Numbered from the stretch's first letter, positions 33,750 to 42,689 are shown. The stretch: 64,000 bases of DNA from JALZCH01 sp036387135 (GCA_036387135.1 DASVUH010000002.1:1-64000); one strand, 5' to 3'. A program made the numbers and translations. Notes: generated by a model not told the origin, from the letters alone.

Positions 33750-35012
33750 TTATTTGACGCGCAAAATTTCGTCAAATCTGGTCGTGTAGCGCGAACTGCG
33801 GCGCTCGCATTTTCCCTGCCAGGTCGCTTCGGGATTAACAACCGCAAAACGAACCGTGTCGCGCCCGAATTTGCGATTAATTTCATCTACGGCTTTCATT
33901 ACTTTGCGAAATCTTTCCCAACACTCATCGTCGTACATTCTCGTTGTCAACTTATCGGCGGGAACTAAACCGCTCAAAATCACACCGGCTCTGCAATAAA
34001 AAAATCCGGCGCGAAAAATCTTTTCCAAACAACCGAACGTCCACGTTTGCAATTCCTGATTCACATCTGTCGGGTAAGCCGAACTGTGCGTCGCGGCGTT
34101 TGAATAATAATTTTCGGGCTGAAAACGATTTGTCGCAACGAAAACGGTAATCGCGTGCGCCGCCAGATTGTGTTTTCTCAATTTTTCCGCCGCCCGCGTT
34201 AAAAATAAAGCGACGGCTTCGCGCAAAAATTTCAATTCGGTGATTTTCTCGCCAAAAGAACGCGAAGCGATGATTGAACGACGCGGCGGCGGATTAGTAT
34301 CGAGCGGTAAGCAGCGGACGCCGCGCAGTTCCAAAACGATTCGCGCGCCAACGACCGAAAGCATTTTTTGCGCCCGGCGCAAATCCATATCGCGCAATTG
34401 CCGGGCGGTTTCGATGCCCTGCCGCTTGAGCTTTTTCGTCGAGGCGGCACCAATGCCCCAAACTCTTTCAACCGGCGTGCGTTCGAGCGCGGTGTTTAAA
34501 TAAGGCGAACGATATAAATTTAAAACGCCGTTCGTTTTCTCCGAATCTTTGGCTATTTTGTTTGTTAACTTTGCCAGCGTTTTAGTTTCGGCAATTCCGA
34601 TTGAAGCCGGAATGCCCGTCCATTTGTAAAGCTTTTCCTGAATCTCAAAACCGAGCGCGGTCAAATCGTTCTTTTCCGCGTCAATCTGCAAAAATGCTTC
34701 GTCAACCGAATAAACTTCGACATCGGGCGTAAAGGTTTGCAGGCTTTCCATCACGCGCGCCGACATATCGCCGTAAAGCGTGAAATTTGCCGAAAGCACC
34801 GCGGCATTGTGTTCGCTCAAAAGCTCCTCGACTTTAAAGAGCGGCGCGCCCATCGCCACAGGCAATTCCCTGGCTTCCCGACTGCGCGAAATAATGCATC
34901 CATCGTTGGCGGAAAGCACGACAATCGGGCGTTTTTGCGTCGAGGCGTCAAAAACACGCTCGACCGAAGCGTAAAAATTATTGCAATCAAGTAAAGCAAT
35001 CGCCGATTCCAT
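33750..35012 (-). CDS. umuC: DNA polymerase V catalytic subunit, UmuC-like
   Basis: Y-family translesion polymerase for SOS mutagenesis. The 420-residue protein has the first metal site in LLDCNNFYASVERVF (Asp9), the steric-gate region, and the second site YSVDEAF (Asp104-Glu105). The TLAKLTNKIAK motif follows, then a helix-hairpin-helix (RVWGIGAASTKKLKRQGIETA) and the little-finger domain. Length matches UmuC, not DinB. It starts six bases after the umuD-like gene, forming a umuDC operon under a candidate LexA operator at 35474-35489. The active enzyme is expected to be a UmuD'2C complex acting with RecA. Confidence 0.95.
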   Translation of the reverse strand: MESAIALLDCNNFYASVERVFDASTQKRPIVVLSANDGCIISRSREARELPVAMGAPLFKVEELLSEHNAAVLSANFTLYGDMSARVMESLQTFTPDVEVYSVDEAFLQIDAEKNDLTALGFEIQEKLYKWTGIPASIGIAETKTLAKLTNKIAKDSEKTNGVLNLYRSPYLNTALERTPVERVWGIGAASTKKLKRQGIETARQLRDMDLRRAQKMLSVVGARIVLELRGVRCLPLDTNPPPRRSIIASRSFGEKITELKFLREAVALFLTRAAEKLRKHNLAAHAITVFVATNRFQPENYYSNAATHSSAYPTDVNQELQTWTFGCLEKIFRAGFFYCRAGVILSGLVPADKLTTRMYDDECWERFRKVMKAVDEINRKFGRDTVRFAVVNPEATWQGKCERRSSRYTTRFDEILRVK

Positions 35013-35018
35013 AATCAG

Positions 35019-35456
35019 TTAATGTGTTTGAATCGAATACATTACGCGCCCCCAAATCTCGAAATCTTCACCCTCGCAGACTTCTATCGGCGCGAACAAC
35101 TCATTTTCCGAAAGCAGCCAAACGCGCCCGTCGTTGTTGCGAGAAAACCGCTTGACGCATAATTCGTCTCCGATGCGCGCGATAATGATGTCGCCGCTGC
35201 GGGCGGTTTCGGCGCGGTCAACGACGAGCAGCGAATCGGGGAAAATCCCGGCGTCGCGCATCGAATCGCCGATCACGCGAACGTAAAAAGTCGTTAGCGG
35301 ATGCCGGATTAATTCCTGATTAAGATCAATCCGCCCTTCGACATAATTATCGGCGGCTGAAGGAAAACCCGCCGGAACGCGGGCGAGAAAAATCGGACGC
35401 GGCAGAGCCGTCAGGCGCATCGGCGTTTCGCCGAGAAAGTTGATTTGCTTTTGCAT
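35019..35456 (-). CDS. umuD: UmuD-like S24 autoprotease
   Basis: A 145-residue S24 peptidase without a helix-turn-helix domain, hence UmuD, not LexA. RecA-stimulated self-cleavage is expected at Ala29-Gly30 (RVPAGFPSAADNYVEG). The catalytic pair is Ser65 (VIGDSMRDAG) and Lys102 (CVKRF). The product UmuD' would activate UmuC, encoded six bases downstream. The N-terminal arm before the cleavage site is longer than average by a few residues. The putative operator lies 18 bases ahead of the start codon, where it would block transcription or early elongation. Confidence 0.93.
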   Translation of the reverse strand: MQKQINFLGETPMRLTALPRPIFLARVPAGFPSAADNYVEGRIDLNQELIRHPLTTFYVRVIGDSMRDAGIFPDSLLVVDRAETARSGDIIIARIGDELCVKRFSRNNDGRVWLLSENELFAPIEVCEGEDFEIWGRVMYSIQTH

Positions 35457-35473
35457 AGCTTAAATAGGCTCTC

Positions 35474-35489
35474 GTTTCACACTTGAAAC
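35474..35489 (-). promoter_or_regulatory. Candidate LexA (SOS) operator
   Basis: GTTTCA-CACT-TGAAAC, perfect 6-bp arms around 4 bases, 18 bases ahead of the umuD start. It differs from the E. coli CTGT-N8-ACAG and Gram-positive GAAC-N4-GTTC boxes, as expected if this phylum's LexA has its own specificity. Position and symmetry are seen; the factor is inferred. Confidence 0.55.
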
Positions 35490-35546
35490 AGATATAGCAA
35501 AAATCGGCTAATGCAAACAAGATTTTTTTGCTCTTTTCCGGGTTAC

Positions 35547-35590
35547 AAAAAATGCGGAGTCCGACAAATCGTGCCGGACTCCGCATTTTT
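35547..35590 (-). terminator. Terminator of glyA
   Basis: AAAAATGCGGAGTCCG (35548-35563) pairs with CGGACTCCGCATTTTT (35575-35590) around 11 bases, with a T run on the minus strand. It separates glyA from the umuDC operon. Confidence 0.9.
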
Positions 35591-35605
35591 ATCGGCGTAA
35601 AGTTG

Positions 35606-36907
35606 TTATTCCGCCGCAATTGCGGCTTCGCTCATTTGTTTTTTGTAACGTTGCGGATAAAGCGAAAAACGCGCGGTTAATTCTTTTACTTCATTTCTGA
35701 CACGATTTTTGACTTCTTCGGAATTCGGCTCGTTGATGACGGCGACAATCATTTGTCCGATTTGCCGCATTTCGTTTTCGTTCATTCCGCGCGTTGTCAG
35801 CGCCGGAGTTCCCAGACGGATCCCCGAAGCAACCATCGGTTTGTTCGGGTCAAACGGAATCGTATTTTTATTGACCGTAATGTGAACTTCTTCGAGAGCC
35901 TTTTCGGCTTCTTTGCCGGTGATTCCCGCGCCGTTGCGGAAAACGTCAACCAGAACGAGATGATTGTCCGTCCCGCCGGAAACGAGCCGCAACCCGCCCG
36001 CGTTCAATTCGTCGGCGAGTGCGGCGGCGTTTTTGACGATTTGACGCTGATATTCTTTGAAATCGTCGCGCAGAGCCTCGCCGAAAGCGACGGCTTTTGC
36101 GGCGATAATATGCATCAACGGTCCGCCCTGCACACCGGGAAACGCGCGGCGGTCAATGTCTTTGGCGTGTTCTTCTTTGCACAAAATCAAACCGCCGCGC
36201 GGACCGCGCAGAGTTTTATGCGTCGTCGTCGTGACATAATCGGCGTGCGGTACGGGCGACGGATGCAAATCAGCCGCGACAAGCCCGGCAATGTGCGCGA
36301 TGTCAGCCATCATCCTCGCGCCGATTGACCGGGCGATTTCGCCGATGCGTTCAAAATCAATAATCCGCGCGTAGGCGGACGCGCCGCAGATGATTAATTT
36401 CGGGCGCGTTTCTTCGGCGATGCGCCGCAATTCCTCGTAATCAATCGTTTCGGTCTCGCGCGAGACGCCGTAATCGGCGACTTTGTAATTCAAACCGGAA
36501 AAATTGAGCGGATGCCCATGCGTCAGATGCCCGCCGTGCGCGAGATTCATTCCCAGAATCTGGTCACCATGTTCGAGCGCAGCTAATAAAACCGTCATAT
36601 TCGCCTGAGCGCCCGAATGCGGCTGAACGTTGGCGTGTTCCGCTCCGAAAATCCGTTTAGCGCGTTCGATTGCCGCTGTTTCCGCCACGTCAACAAACTC
36701 GCAGCCGCCGTAATAGCGTTTTCCCGGATAACCTTCGGCGTATTTGTTCGTCATCACCGACCCCATCGCTTCGAGAACCGCTTCCGAAACAAAATTCTCC
36801 GACGCAATCAACTCCAAACCGTCCGCCTGACGCCGCACTTCGTTGTCAATCGCTTCGCCGATTAGCGGATCAACTTCCGCTAAACTTACATTAAATAAAT
36901 TGTTCAT
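35606..36907 (-). CDS. glyA: Serine hydroxymethyltransferase
   Basis: PLP enzyme interconverting serine and glycine and supplying 5,10-methylene-THF. The 433-residue protein has the NKYAEGYPGKRYYGGCE substrate loop, QPHSGAQAN, the GASAY and DIAHIAGLVAADLHPSP strands (Asp binds the PLP ring nitrogen) and the PLP-lysine motif VTTTTHKTLRGPRGG, all intact. The C-terminal IRLGTPALTTRGM is normal. It is a single-gene unit with its own terminator. The ATG has no strong ribosome site. Confidence 0.97.
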   Translation of the reverse strand: MNNLFNVSLAEVDPLIGEAIDNEVRRQADGLELIASENFVSEAVLEAMGSVMTNKYAEGYPGKRYYGGCEFVDVAETAAIERAKRIFGAEHANVQPHSGAQANMTVLLAALEHGDQILGMNLAHGGHLTHGHPLNFSGLNYKVADYGVSRETETIDYEELRRIAEETRPKLIICGASAYARIIDFERIGEIARSIGARMMADIAHIAGLVAADLHPSPVPHADYVTTTTHKTLRGPRGGLILCKEEHAKDIDRRAFPGVQGGPLMHIIAAKAVAFGEALRDDFKEYQRQIVKNAAALADELNAGGLRLVSGGTDNHLVLVDVFRNGAGITGKEAEKALEEVHITVNKNTIPFDPNKPMVASGIRLGTPALTTRGMNENEMRQIGQMIVAVINEPNSEEVKNRVRNEVKELTARFSLYPQRYKKQMSEAAIAAE

Positions 36908-37128
36908 ATCTTATTTTTATTCGATCTATTCTTTTTCTTTAACTGTTTGTAGTTTTTCATTTTCTTACAATATGTTGAATGATCTAATGTTAAAAGATAC
37001 ATATCGTTGCAATATTTACAAGCTACAAATACCTGATTAGCTGGAGGTTTGCAGATCTGAACAGAGCCAGTTACTTGGCGCGCAAGAAGTCTATTCTTTC
37101 CTATAAATTTACTTGATTTCTTATACAT
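36904..37128 (-). CDS. Small basic Cys-containing protein
   Basis: A 74-residue frame downstream of the Doc-like toxin gene. It contains CKYC and a later YCKK, possibly one metal-binding knuckle, and a very Lys/Asn-rich C-terminus that overlaps the glyA start by four bases. I take the ATG at 37128 (MYKKSSKFIGK), with GGTAG nearby; a longer frame runs to 37191 inside the toxin gene. It is A+T-richer than glyA, like the toxin-antitoxin genes before it. Expression is uncertain and no family is recognised. Confidence 0.45.
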   Translation of the reverse strand: MYKKSSKFIGKNRLLARQVTGSVQICKPPANQVFVACKYCNDMYLLTLDHSTYCKKMKNYKQLKKKNRSNKNKI

Positions 37129-37141
37129 AATCACTACCGAA

Positions 37142-37540
37142 TTAGTCGTTATATCGTATCTTCTGTCGTAGCCAGCTTTCGATTTCATCAACTTTCCAGC
37201 GATTATCTTCGACAGCTAAAGCCAGTTCGATTTGTTCGGCAATAGTCCAGTTTTTCCCAAATCCGTTTATTTCGAGAAAACGACGCATTAAAGTTGTCGC
37301 TGTGCGTTTGTTGCCTCCGCGCCAAGGATGATTCTTAATAAGTCCGAAACAAAGTGATGCAGCTTGGCGAATAATATCTGCGTTTTCATAAATTGCTGCA
37401 TTGTGCGGACGCGCTAAAGCGGAATCAAGCAATTCCCGGAAATCAATTCCAAATCGAGCTTCTCCGAGGGCATTCATCAAACGAATATGAATTAAAACAG
37501 CTTCTTCGTAAGATAAATATTTAATCTCATCAGTCGCCAA
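37142..37540 (-). CDS. Doc-type (Fic fold) toxin
   Basis: A 132-residue death-on-curing family protein. Doc kinases phosphorylate elongation factor Tu. The active-site motif is HPWRGGNKRTATTL (His71, Asn77, Lys78, Arg79), where the typical Doc residue before the Gly/Ala-Asn is Asp or Asn but here is Gly, and Arg replaces a neutral residue. YLSYEEAVLIH and the final EIESWLRQKI fit the family. The start overlaps the end of the antitoxin gene by 11 bases, the usual arrangement for translational coupling. Whether the altered motif keeps kinase activity is open. Confidence 0.88.
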   Translation of the reverse strand: MATDEIKYLSYEEAVLIHIRLMNALGEARFGIDFRELLDSALARPHNAAIYENADIIRQAASLCFGLIKNHPWRGGNKRTATTLMRRFLEINGFGKNWTIAEQIELALAVEDNRWKVDEIESWLRQKIRYND

Positions 37541-37796
37541 TTCGCTTCATCTCCTCAAAATATTCTTTTTCTTCTTCAATAACGCGCCTCACAAAATCAT
37601 CAATTTCTGCTGAAGGATGAATTATTGTTGTCTGAATTCCGGCGTTTTTGACAGTCAAACTAACCATTGTTCCATCCGCGAACCCTTCTCGTTGACAAAC
37701 TTCGGTAGGTAACTGAAAAATCCAAGTATCTTTCTCAGAAGCCTTTGTTTTCGATTCTTTGTTCTTTGTTGGTAGAAGTGCAAGAAGTTCAGCCAT
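37530..37796 (-). CDS. AbrB-like antitoxin partner of Doc
   Basis: An 88-residue protein whose centre (WIFQLPTEVCQREGFADGTMVSLTV) fits a SpoVT/AbrB swapped-hairpin DNA-binding domain. It is followed by an acidic helix (IDDFVRRVIEEEKEYFEEMK) suited to neutralising a toxin. GGAGG lies six bases ahead of the ATG at 37796; a longer frame up to 38084 runs antisense to the next gene and was rejected. It precedes the Doc gene with an 11-base overlap. Autoregulation through the upstream region is expected from the family but no operator could be picked. Confidence 0.82.
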   Translation of the reverse strand: MAELLALLPTKNKESKTKASEKDTWIFQLPTEVCQREGFADGTMVSLTVKNAGIQTTIIHPSAEIDDFVRRVIEEEKEYFEEMKRIGD

Positions 37797-37862
37797 TTTC
37801 TTCCTCCATTTTCGGTTAAACGCATTTTCCGCTTCTCGACGGCAATTTTCAAGTGATGAAAC

Positions 37863-37893
37863 GAAAACGGGCGGCTCGTTTAAAAGCCGCCCG
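37863..37893 (-). terminator. Terminator-like hairpin after the delta-60 gene
   Basis: CGGGCGGCT (37868-37876) pairs with AGCCGCCCG (37885-37893), followed on the minus strand by GTTTTCG. It separates the delta-60 protein gene from the antitoxin. Confidence 0.65.
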
Positions 37894-37917
37894 CGCAAAT
37901 TCGGATTCGTCCGAAAA

Positions 37918-39945
37918 TCAATAAGCGTAACGCACAGCGACCGGAACATCATTTGGCGCTCCCCATTGCACTGCGTAAAATCCGCGTGTGCTGCCCAGGA
38001 TGTACCAAATGCCTTGCCGGAAAACCGCAACATCGTGACGACCGTCTCCGTCGTAATCGCCCGGTGTCGGAAAGTCGTTTTCAAGTCCGAACCTTACTGC
38101 GCGGAATCCCGCTGTGGTTTGGAGCAAATACCAAGTGCCTTCTGACGGGCGATAAACGACGAAATCGGCTCTTCCGTCTCCGTCGAAATCTCCGGTTAAA
38201 GGAATGTCCGAGGCATTTCCCCAACGAACTGCCGTTAAACCTGCGTCGGAGCTGCGGCGAATATACCAGGTTCCATCTGATGGACGATAAACCGCAATGT
38301 CAGTAATACCGTCATAATCGTAATCCGCCGGAACCGGCTTGTCTTCGCTCAAGCCCCAGGCAACGGCGAGCATTTGATTATTTGAGCTTTGCAAAATATA
38401 CCAGTAACGATTATCGTAAGCGCGGAAGACGGCGTAATCGGTTTTGCCGTCCCCGTCGTAATCGCCGCCGACCGGAACGTCAAAGTCAGACCAGCCCCAG
38501 CGAAAACGCGAATAGCTTCCCGGCGAAATCTGATGAATAAATTCTGATGATGCGCTGATGTTATTCAGCCACGACATATATTCGCTGCGCCCGTCGCCGG
38601 TGTAATCTTCGGGGATGAAACGTTTTGCGACAACGCTCCCGACAGCTCGCGATTCAAATCCCGCAGAGCTTCGTAAAGCGTAAAAGAACACGTTATCGCG
38701 GACGACTACAATGTCCGTCACATCGTCGCCGTCAAAATCCGCTAATCGCGTCGCCTGCGAACTGATTGCCGTGATGCGAGTAGCGACAAATTCGGTTTCG
38801 GTCGAGGTGATAAAGATGATTTTGTCGTCCGGCTGAACCGCCAGATCATTGGCTTTTAAATTTCTGTCTCTTCCGATTAAACGCCCGTTCGGGGCAAAGA
38901 CACCTGCCTGCTGATTAAGCAGGAAACTCGAATAGGTGATGACGAATCTGCCGTCGGAACGCAGAGCGATTTCGCTTCCGTTAATGCCGCTGCCAAAATT
39001 GCTGTCAACTGCTCCGCCGCTCGAAAACCGGTATAGCTTATCGCTGATTACCAAAATCGTGCCTTCCGGCAAAACCGCCATATCAAAACCGAAAGGATTA
39101 AAACCTCCTCCGAAATTGACGATGCCATTTGTGCCGAAATCCTGAACCATCGCGCCATTGGCATCGAATTCAGCTAAAAAATTAGCTACACCCGAATGTG
39201 GAACTGTAACTTGCCCTTGTCCGCCGACCACGATTCGCCCGTTCGGACGCAAAGCGATCACCTGAATTTGTTCATCGGTCATTGCCGGGACATCGAAAAA
39301 ATTTAATCCGAGATCGCCGAACGATTGATCAATAACGCCGTTCGGAGTAAAACCCATAACGACGGCGAGTCCGCCGTCCGAAGTTCCGCCCGCCGCAACA
39401 ATTCTTCCGTTCGGTTGTATTGCCACGGCGTTGAACGAATCGGTGCTTCCCTGACTGGCTGTAACCGCGCCGCCGTTTCCGAAAGTCGTGTCGAGCGCGC
39501 CGTTCGGTGTAAAACGCACGATTAGAAAATCCGTAATCGGAGTGTCGTCAAACGGCTCAATGCTCCCGACGACGACGATTCTGCCGTTGCTGTCAATCGC
39601 TATTGCGTTGACGACTTCGTTTTGATTCGAGATTGCGACAACGACTCTGCCGTTTTCGCCGAAACTCAAATCCGGTGTTCCGTTCGCGTTGTAACGGACA
39701 AGCGCAATGTCTCTCTCCGAGCCGCTGCGCGAAACGTCGCCGACAACGACGATTTTGCCGTCGGGCTGAATGGCAACGGCGCTTGCGCGAGCGCCGGAAC
39801 CAACCGTTGTTGCGACTTTGCCGCTCGCGCCGAATGTCGGATCTAAAGCCCCGGCGGCGTTTGAATTGATTGAGAAGAAAAGAAATGCAGCGGCGAGGAA
39901 AACAAGCCTGCTCGCTGCCGTTGTTAATTTAAATCGTAAAACCAT
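37918..39945 (-). CDS. Secreted delta-60 / VCBS repeat protein
   Basis: A 675-residue exported protein. The signal peptide is about residues 1-31. The N-terminal half has six or seven delta-60 repeats (pattern LDxxFGxxGxV..AIQPDGKIVVVG), a beta-propeller-like repeat. The C-terminal half has six VCBS/FG-GAP units with calcium-type loops such as DFDGDDVTD, DYDGDGKTD and DFDGDGRAD. Each is followed by a W-Y-I/L strand (WYILQSS, WYIRRSS, WYLLQTT). No catalytic domain is visible, so a surface or extracellular binding protein is likely. Internal repeats are near-identical in protein but diverged in DNA. It is a single gene followed by a hairpin. Confidence 0.88.
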   Translation of the reverse strand: MVLRFKLTTAASRLVFLAAAFLFFSINSNAAGALDPTFGASGKVATTVGSGARASAVAIQPDGKIVVVGDVSRSGSERDIALVRYNANGTPDLSFGENGRVVVAISNQNEVVNAIAIDSNGRIVVVGSIEPFDDTPITDFLIVRFTPNGALDTTFGNGGAVTASQGSTDSFNAVAIQPNGRIVAAGGTSDGGLAVVMGFTPNGVIDQSFGDLGLNFFDVPAMTDEQIQVIALRPNGRIVVGGQGQVTVPHSGVANFLAEFDANGAMVQDFGTNGIVNFGGGFNPFGFDMAVLPEGTILVISDKLYRFSSGGAVDSNFGSGINGSEIALRSDGRFVITYSSFLLNQQAGVFAPNGRLIGRDRNLKANDLAVQPDDKIIFITSTETEFVATRITAISSQATRLADFDGDDVTDIVVVRDNVFFYALRSSAGFESRAVGSVVAKRFIPEDYTGDGRSEYMSWLNNISASSEFIHQISPGSYSRFRWGWSDFDVPVGGDYDGDGKTDYAVFRAYDNRYWYILQSSNNQMLAVAWGLSEDKPVPADYDYDGITDIAVYRPSDGTWYIRRSSDAGLTAVRWGNASDIPLTGDFDGDGRADFVVYRPSEGTWYLLQTTAGFRAVRFGLENDFPTPGDYDGDGRHDVAVFRQGIWYILGSTRGFYAVQWGAPNDVPVAVRYAY

Positions 39946-40384
39946 CGGTAAATTTTTCCTCCTGCGGACTTAAAACCATTCGCAAAACTCGATTCATCGC
40001 GGACGCTCTTTAAGCGAGGGCGATGTCTTGATTGGTTTCGGGTGCGTGAAATCTAGCAAAAGAAGATGTTTAAAACAATCGGTTTTCCGCAAAAATAGAA
40101 CTTTGTGAAAAAGGGCATTTGGCGATTAACGGCTAAAATATGTCATAATGCAAGACTTTGTAGCTTTATAACTTTTGACTTATTAACCATATCTGAAAGG
40201 ATTCGATTAAACAGTGGAAATTGGACTGATTATAGGTATTAGTAGAAATGCAGCGTATTTCAAACGCTATTAAAGAAGACGCCGGGGTTTTTCTCTCGCG
40301 TCAAAATAAAACCATCGGAACGCCGGCAATTGCCGCCAGCGTTCTTACTTTCGTAATTTATTCATAAAAATAGGTGATTTTCTA
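39946..40384. other. Divergent intergenic region before hppA
   Basis: 439 bases between the delta-60 gene (leftward) and hppA (rightward). Seen: a weak promoter-like pair TTGGCG (40119) and CATAAT (40144) with a 19-base spacer, a possible 39-codon leader frame at 40248-40367, and the palindrome CGGCAATTGCCG near 40325. None of these is strong by itself. Confidence 0.4.
40248..40367 (+). CDS. Possible 39-residue leader peptide
   Basis: ATG to TAA, 39 codons, ending 17 bases before the hppA start: MQRISNAIKEDAGVFL, then a short apolar end (PAIAASVLTFVIYS). There is no good Shine-Dalgarno sequence. The frame contains the CGGCAATTGCCG palindrome. It could be chance. Confidence 0.25.
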   Translation: MQRISNAIKEDAGVFLSRQNKTIGTPAIAASVLTFVIYS

Positions 40385-42595
40385 ATGGAATATACAATTC
40401 TTTGTCTCATCCCGGCATTAGGTTTTTTTGGATTAGCTGTTATGGCATTTAAATCTTCATGGGTCAGCAAGCAAGCTGCCGGTGAAGAAAACATGGTCGA
40501 GCTTGCGACTTATATTGCTAAAGGCGCGATGGCGTTTTTAAAAGCAGAGTGGACGATTTTAGCTTATTTTGCACTTGTAGCAGCAATTGTTCTCGGGTGG
40601 TCTGGAACATTAGTTGAAACTTCTTCTCCTGTGATCGCGGCTTCATTTATTATCGGTGCGGTATTCAGCGCGACTGCCGGATACTTCGGGATGAATATTG
40701 CTACAAAAGCAAATGTCAGAACAACACAAGCAGCCAGAACCAGTCTTAAAGACGCGCTTAAAGTAGCTTTTACCGGCGGAACGGTAATGGGACTCGGAGT
40801 TGCCGGTCTGGCGGTATTAGGTCTTAGCGGTTTATTTATAATCTTCTATCAAATCTATGTCGTGAGCGCAGGTGGTCCTGTAAACGGTGTTGCCGCAGTA
40901 AACGGTGTTCCGATGGAAAAAGCGATTGAGGTTCTTGCCGGATTTTCTCTGGGCGCTGAATCAATCGCTCTTTTTGCCAGAGTCGGCGGCGGTATTTATA
41001 CCAAAGCGGCTGACGTTGGAGCTGACCTCGTCGGTAAAGTCGAAGCGGGAATTCCTGAAGATGACGTTAGAAACCCGGCGACTATTGCGGATAACGTAGG
41101 AGATAACGTCGGCGACGTTGCCGGAATGGGAGCCGATCTTTTCGGCTCTTATGTAGCGACGATTCTTGCAACAATGGTTCTCGGACGCGAGATTGTTGTC
41201 AGCGATCAATTTGGCGGTCTTTCTCCAATTCTTCTCCCAATGCTGATTGCCGGACTCGGAATTATATTTTCTATTATCGGTTTTTCGCTTGTTAGAATTT
41301 CAGATGATAAAGGCAGCGTTCAAAAAGCGCTGAATCTTGGGAACTGGACTTCAATTATTATTACGACAATTGCCTGTTACTTTGTTGTGATGTGGATGCT
41401 TCCCGAAAATATGACCCTCAGAGGTCGCAGCTTCACAAATACGGGAGTATTCATGGCAATCTTAGTCGGTTCGATTGTCGGCGCTCTAATGAGTATTGTG
41501 ACTGAATACTACACAGCGATAGGGAAACGTCCGGTTAACTCGATCATTCGGCAATCCGAAACGGGCGCTGCCACTAATATTATCGGCGGTCTTTCTGTCG
41601 GAATGGAGTCAACTCTGATACCTACACTTGTTCTGGCATCCGGTATTTATTTATCTCACTACTTTGCCGGTTTATACGGAGTTGCTATCGCAGCGGCAGG
41701 AATGATGGCAACAACGGCTATGCAGCTTGCAATTGATGCTTTCGGACCGATTGCAGATAACGCGGGCGGGATTGCCGAGATGAGCAGACTTCCAAAAGAA
41801 GTTAGAGCAAGAACGGATATTTTAGACGCAGTTGGAAATACGACGGCGGCGACAGGTAAAGGTTTTGCAATCGCTTCAGCCGCTCTGACGGCTCTGGCAT
41901 TATTTGCAGCTTATGTCGGTCTTGCGGGTATCAGCTCAATTGATATTTATAAAGCGGATGTTCTGGCAGGATTATTTGTCGGCGGAATGATTCCTTTTAT
42001 CTTCTCTTCTCTTTGTATTGCGGCAGTCGGCAGAGCGGCAATGGCAATGGTCAAAGAAGTCAGGCGTCAGTTTAAAGAAATTCCGGGAATTATGGAGTAT
42101 AAGGCGAGACCGGAGTATGAGAAATGTGTAGCTATTTCTACTAAAGCGTCTCTGAGAGAGATGATGCTTCCGGGCGCAATTGCTTTAACTACTCCGGTTA
42201 TCGTCGGATTTGCTTTCGGACCGGAAGTTCTCGGAGGTTTATTAGCAGGCGTTACCGTTTCAGGCGTGCTGATGGGAATGTTCCAAAACAATGCCGGCGG
42301 AGCCTGGGATAATGCTAAAAAGTCATTTGAAACCGGCGTAATGATTAGCGGGAAAATGCAGTACAAAGGAAGCGAAGCTCATAAAGCGAGTGTGACAGGC
42401 GATACAGTCGGCGACCCGTTCAAAGACACATCGGGACCTTCTATGAATATTTTAATTAAGCTGATGAGTATTGTTGCCTTGATTATTGCTCCGCATATCA
42501 ATGCCAATGTAAATAAAACTGCTCCCCACGCAGAGATAACTCCAAAAGTTAATGTGGAACAAACAGTTGAAGCTCATACTGATAAGAGACTGTAA
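40385..42595 (+). CDS. hppA: Membrane-bound ion-translocating pyrophosphatase, K+-dependent type
   Basis: Couples pyrophosphate hydrolysis to H+ and/or Na+ export. The 736-residue protein has about 16 membrane spans. The substrate site is complete: ADVGADLVGKVEAGIPEDDVRNPATIADNVGDNVGD with many Asp and Lys ligands, the DAFGPIADNAGGIAEM loop and the C-terminal GDTVGDPFKDTSGPSMNILIKL. GNTTAATGKGFAI has Ala at the position (residue 488) where K+-independent enzymes carry Lys, so potassium dependence is predicted. Ion choice is not decided here. Codon use is more A/T-ending (CTT, TCT, GGT) than in neighbours. AGGTGA precedes the ATG and a terminator follows. Confidence 0.95.
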   Translation: MEYTILCLIPALGFFGLAVMAFKSSWVSKQAAGEENMVELATYIAKGAMAFLKAEWTILAYFALVAAIVLGWSGTLVETSSPVIAASFIIGAVFSATAGYFGMNIATKANVRTTQAARTSLKDALKVAFTGGTVMGLGVAGLAVLGLSGLFIIFYQIYVVSAGGPVNGVAAVNGVPMEKAIEVLAGFSLGAESIALFARVGGGIYTKAADVGADLVGKVEAGIPEDDVRNPATIADNVGDNVGDVAGMGADLFGSYVATILATMVLGREIVVSDQFGGLSPILLPMLIAGLGIIFSIIGFSLVRISDDKGSVQKALNLGNWTSIIITTIACYFVVMWMLPENMTLRGRSFTNTGVFMAILVGSIVGALMSIVTEYYTAIGKRPVNSIIRQSETGAATNIIGGLSVGMESTLIPTLVLASGIYLSHYFAGLYGVAIAAAGMMATTAMQLAIDAFGPIADNAGGIAEMSRLPKEVRARTDILDAVGNTTAATGKGFAIASAALTALALFAAYVGLAGISSIDIYKADVLAGLFVGGMIPFIFSSLCIAAVGRAAMAMVKEVRRQFKEIPGIMEYKARPEYEKCVAISTKASLREMMLPGAIALTTPVIVGFAFGPEVLGGLLAGVTVSGVLMGMFQNNAGGAWDNAKKSFETGVMISGKMQYKGSEAHKASVTGDTVGDPFKDTSGPSMNILIKLMSIVALIIAPHINANVNKTAPHAEITPKVNVEQTVEAHTDKRL

Positions 42596-42636
42596 AAGAA
42601 ATTGTGTAACTGTTCGTTAGCAGAGAGCAAAACGAC

Positions 42637-42670
42637 AAAAGGACACGGAAAACTTTTCCGTGTCCTTTTT
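42637..42670 (+). terminator. Terminator of hppA
   Basis: AAAAGGACACGGAAAA pairs with TTTTCCGTGTCCTTTT and ends in a T run, 40 bases after the hppA stop. Confidence 0.92.
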
Positions 42671-42689
42671 CTTGTGGCAAAATTTATCT

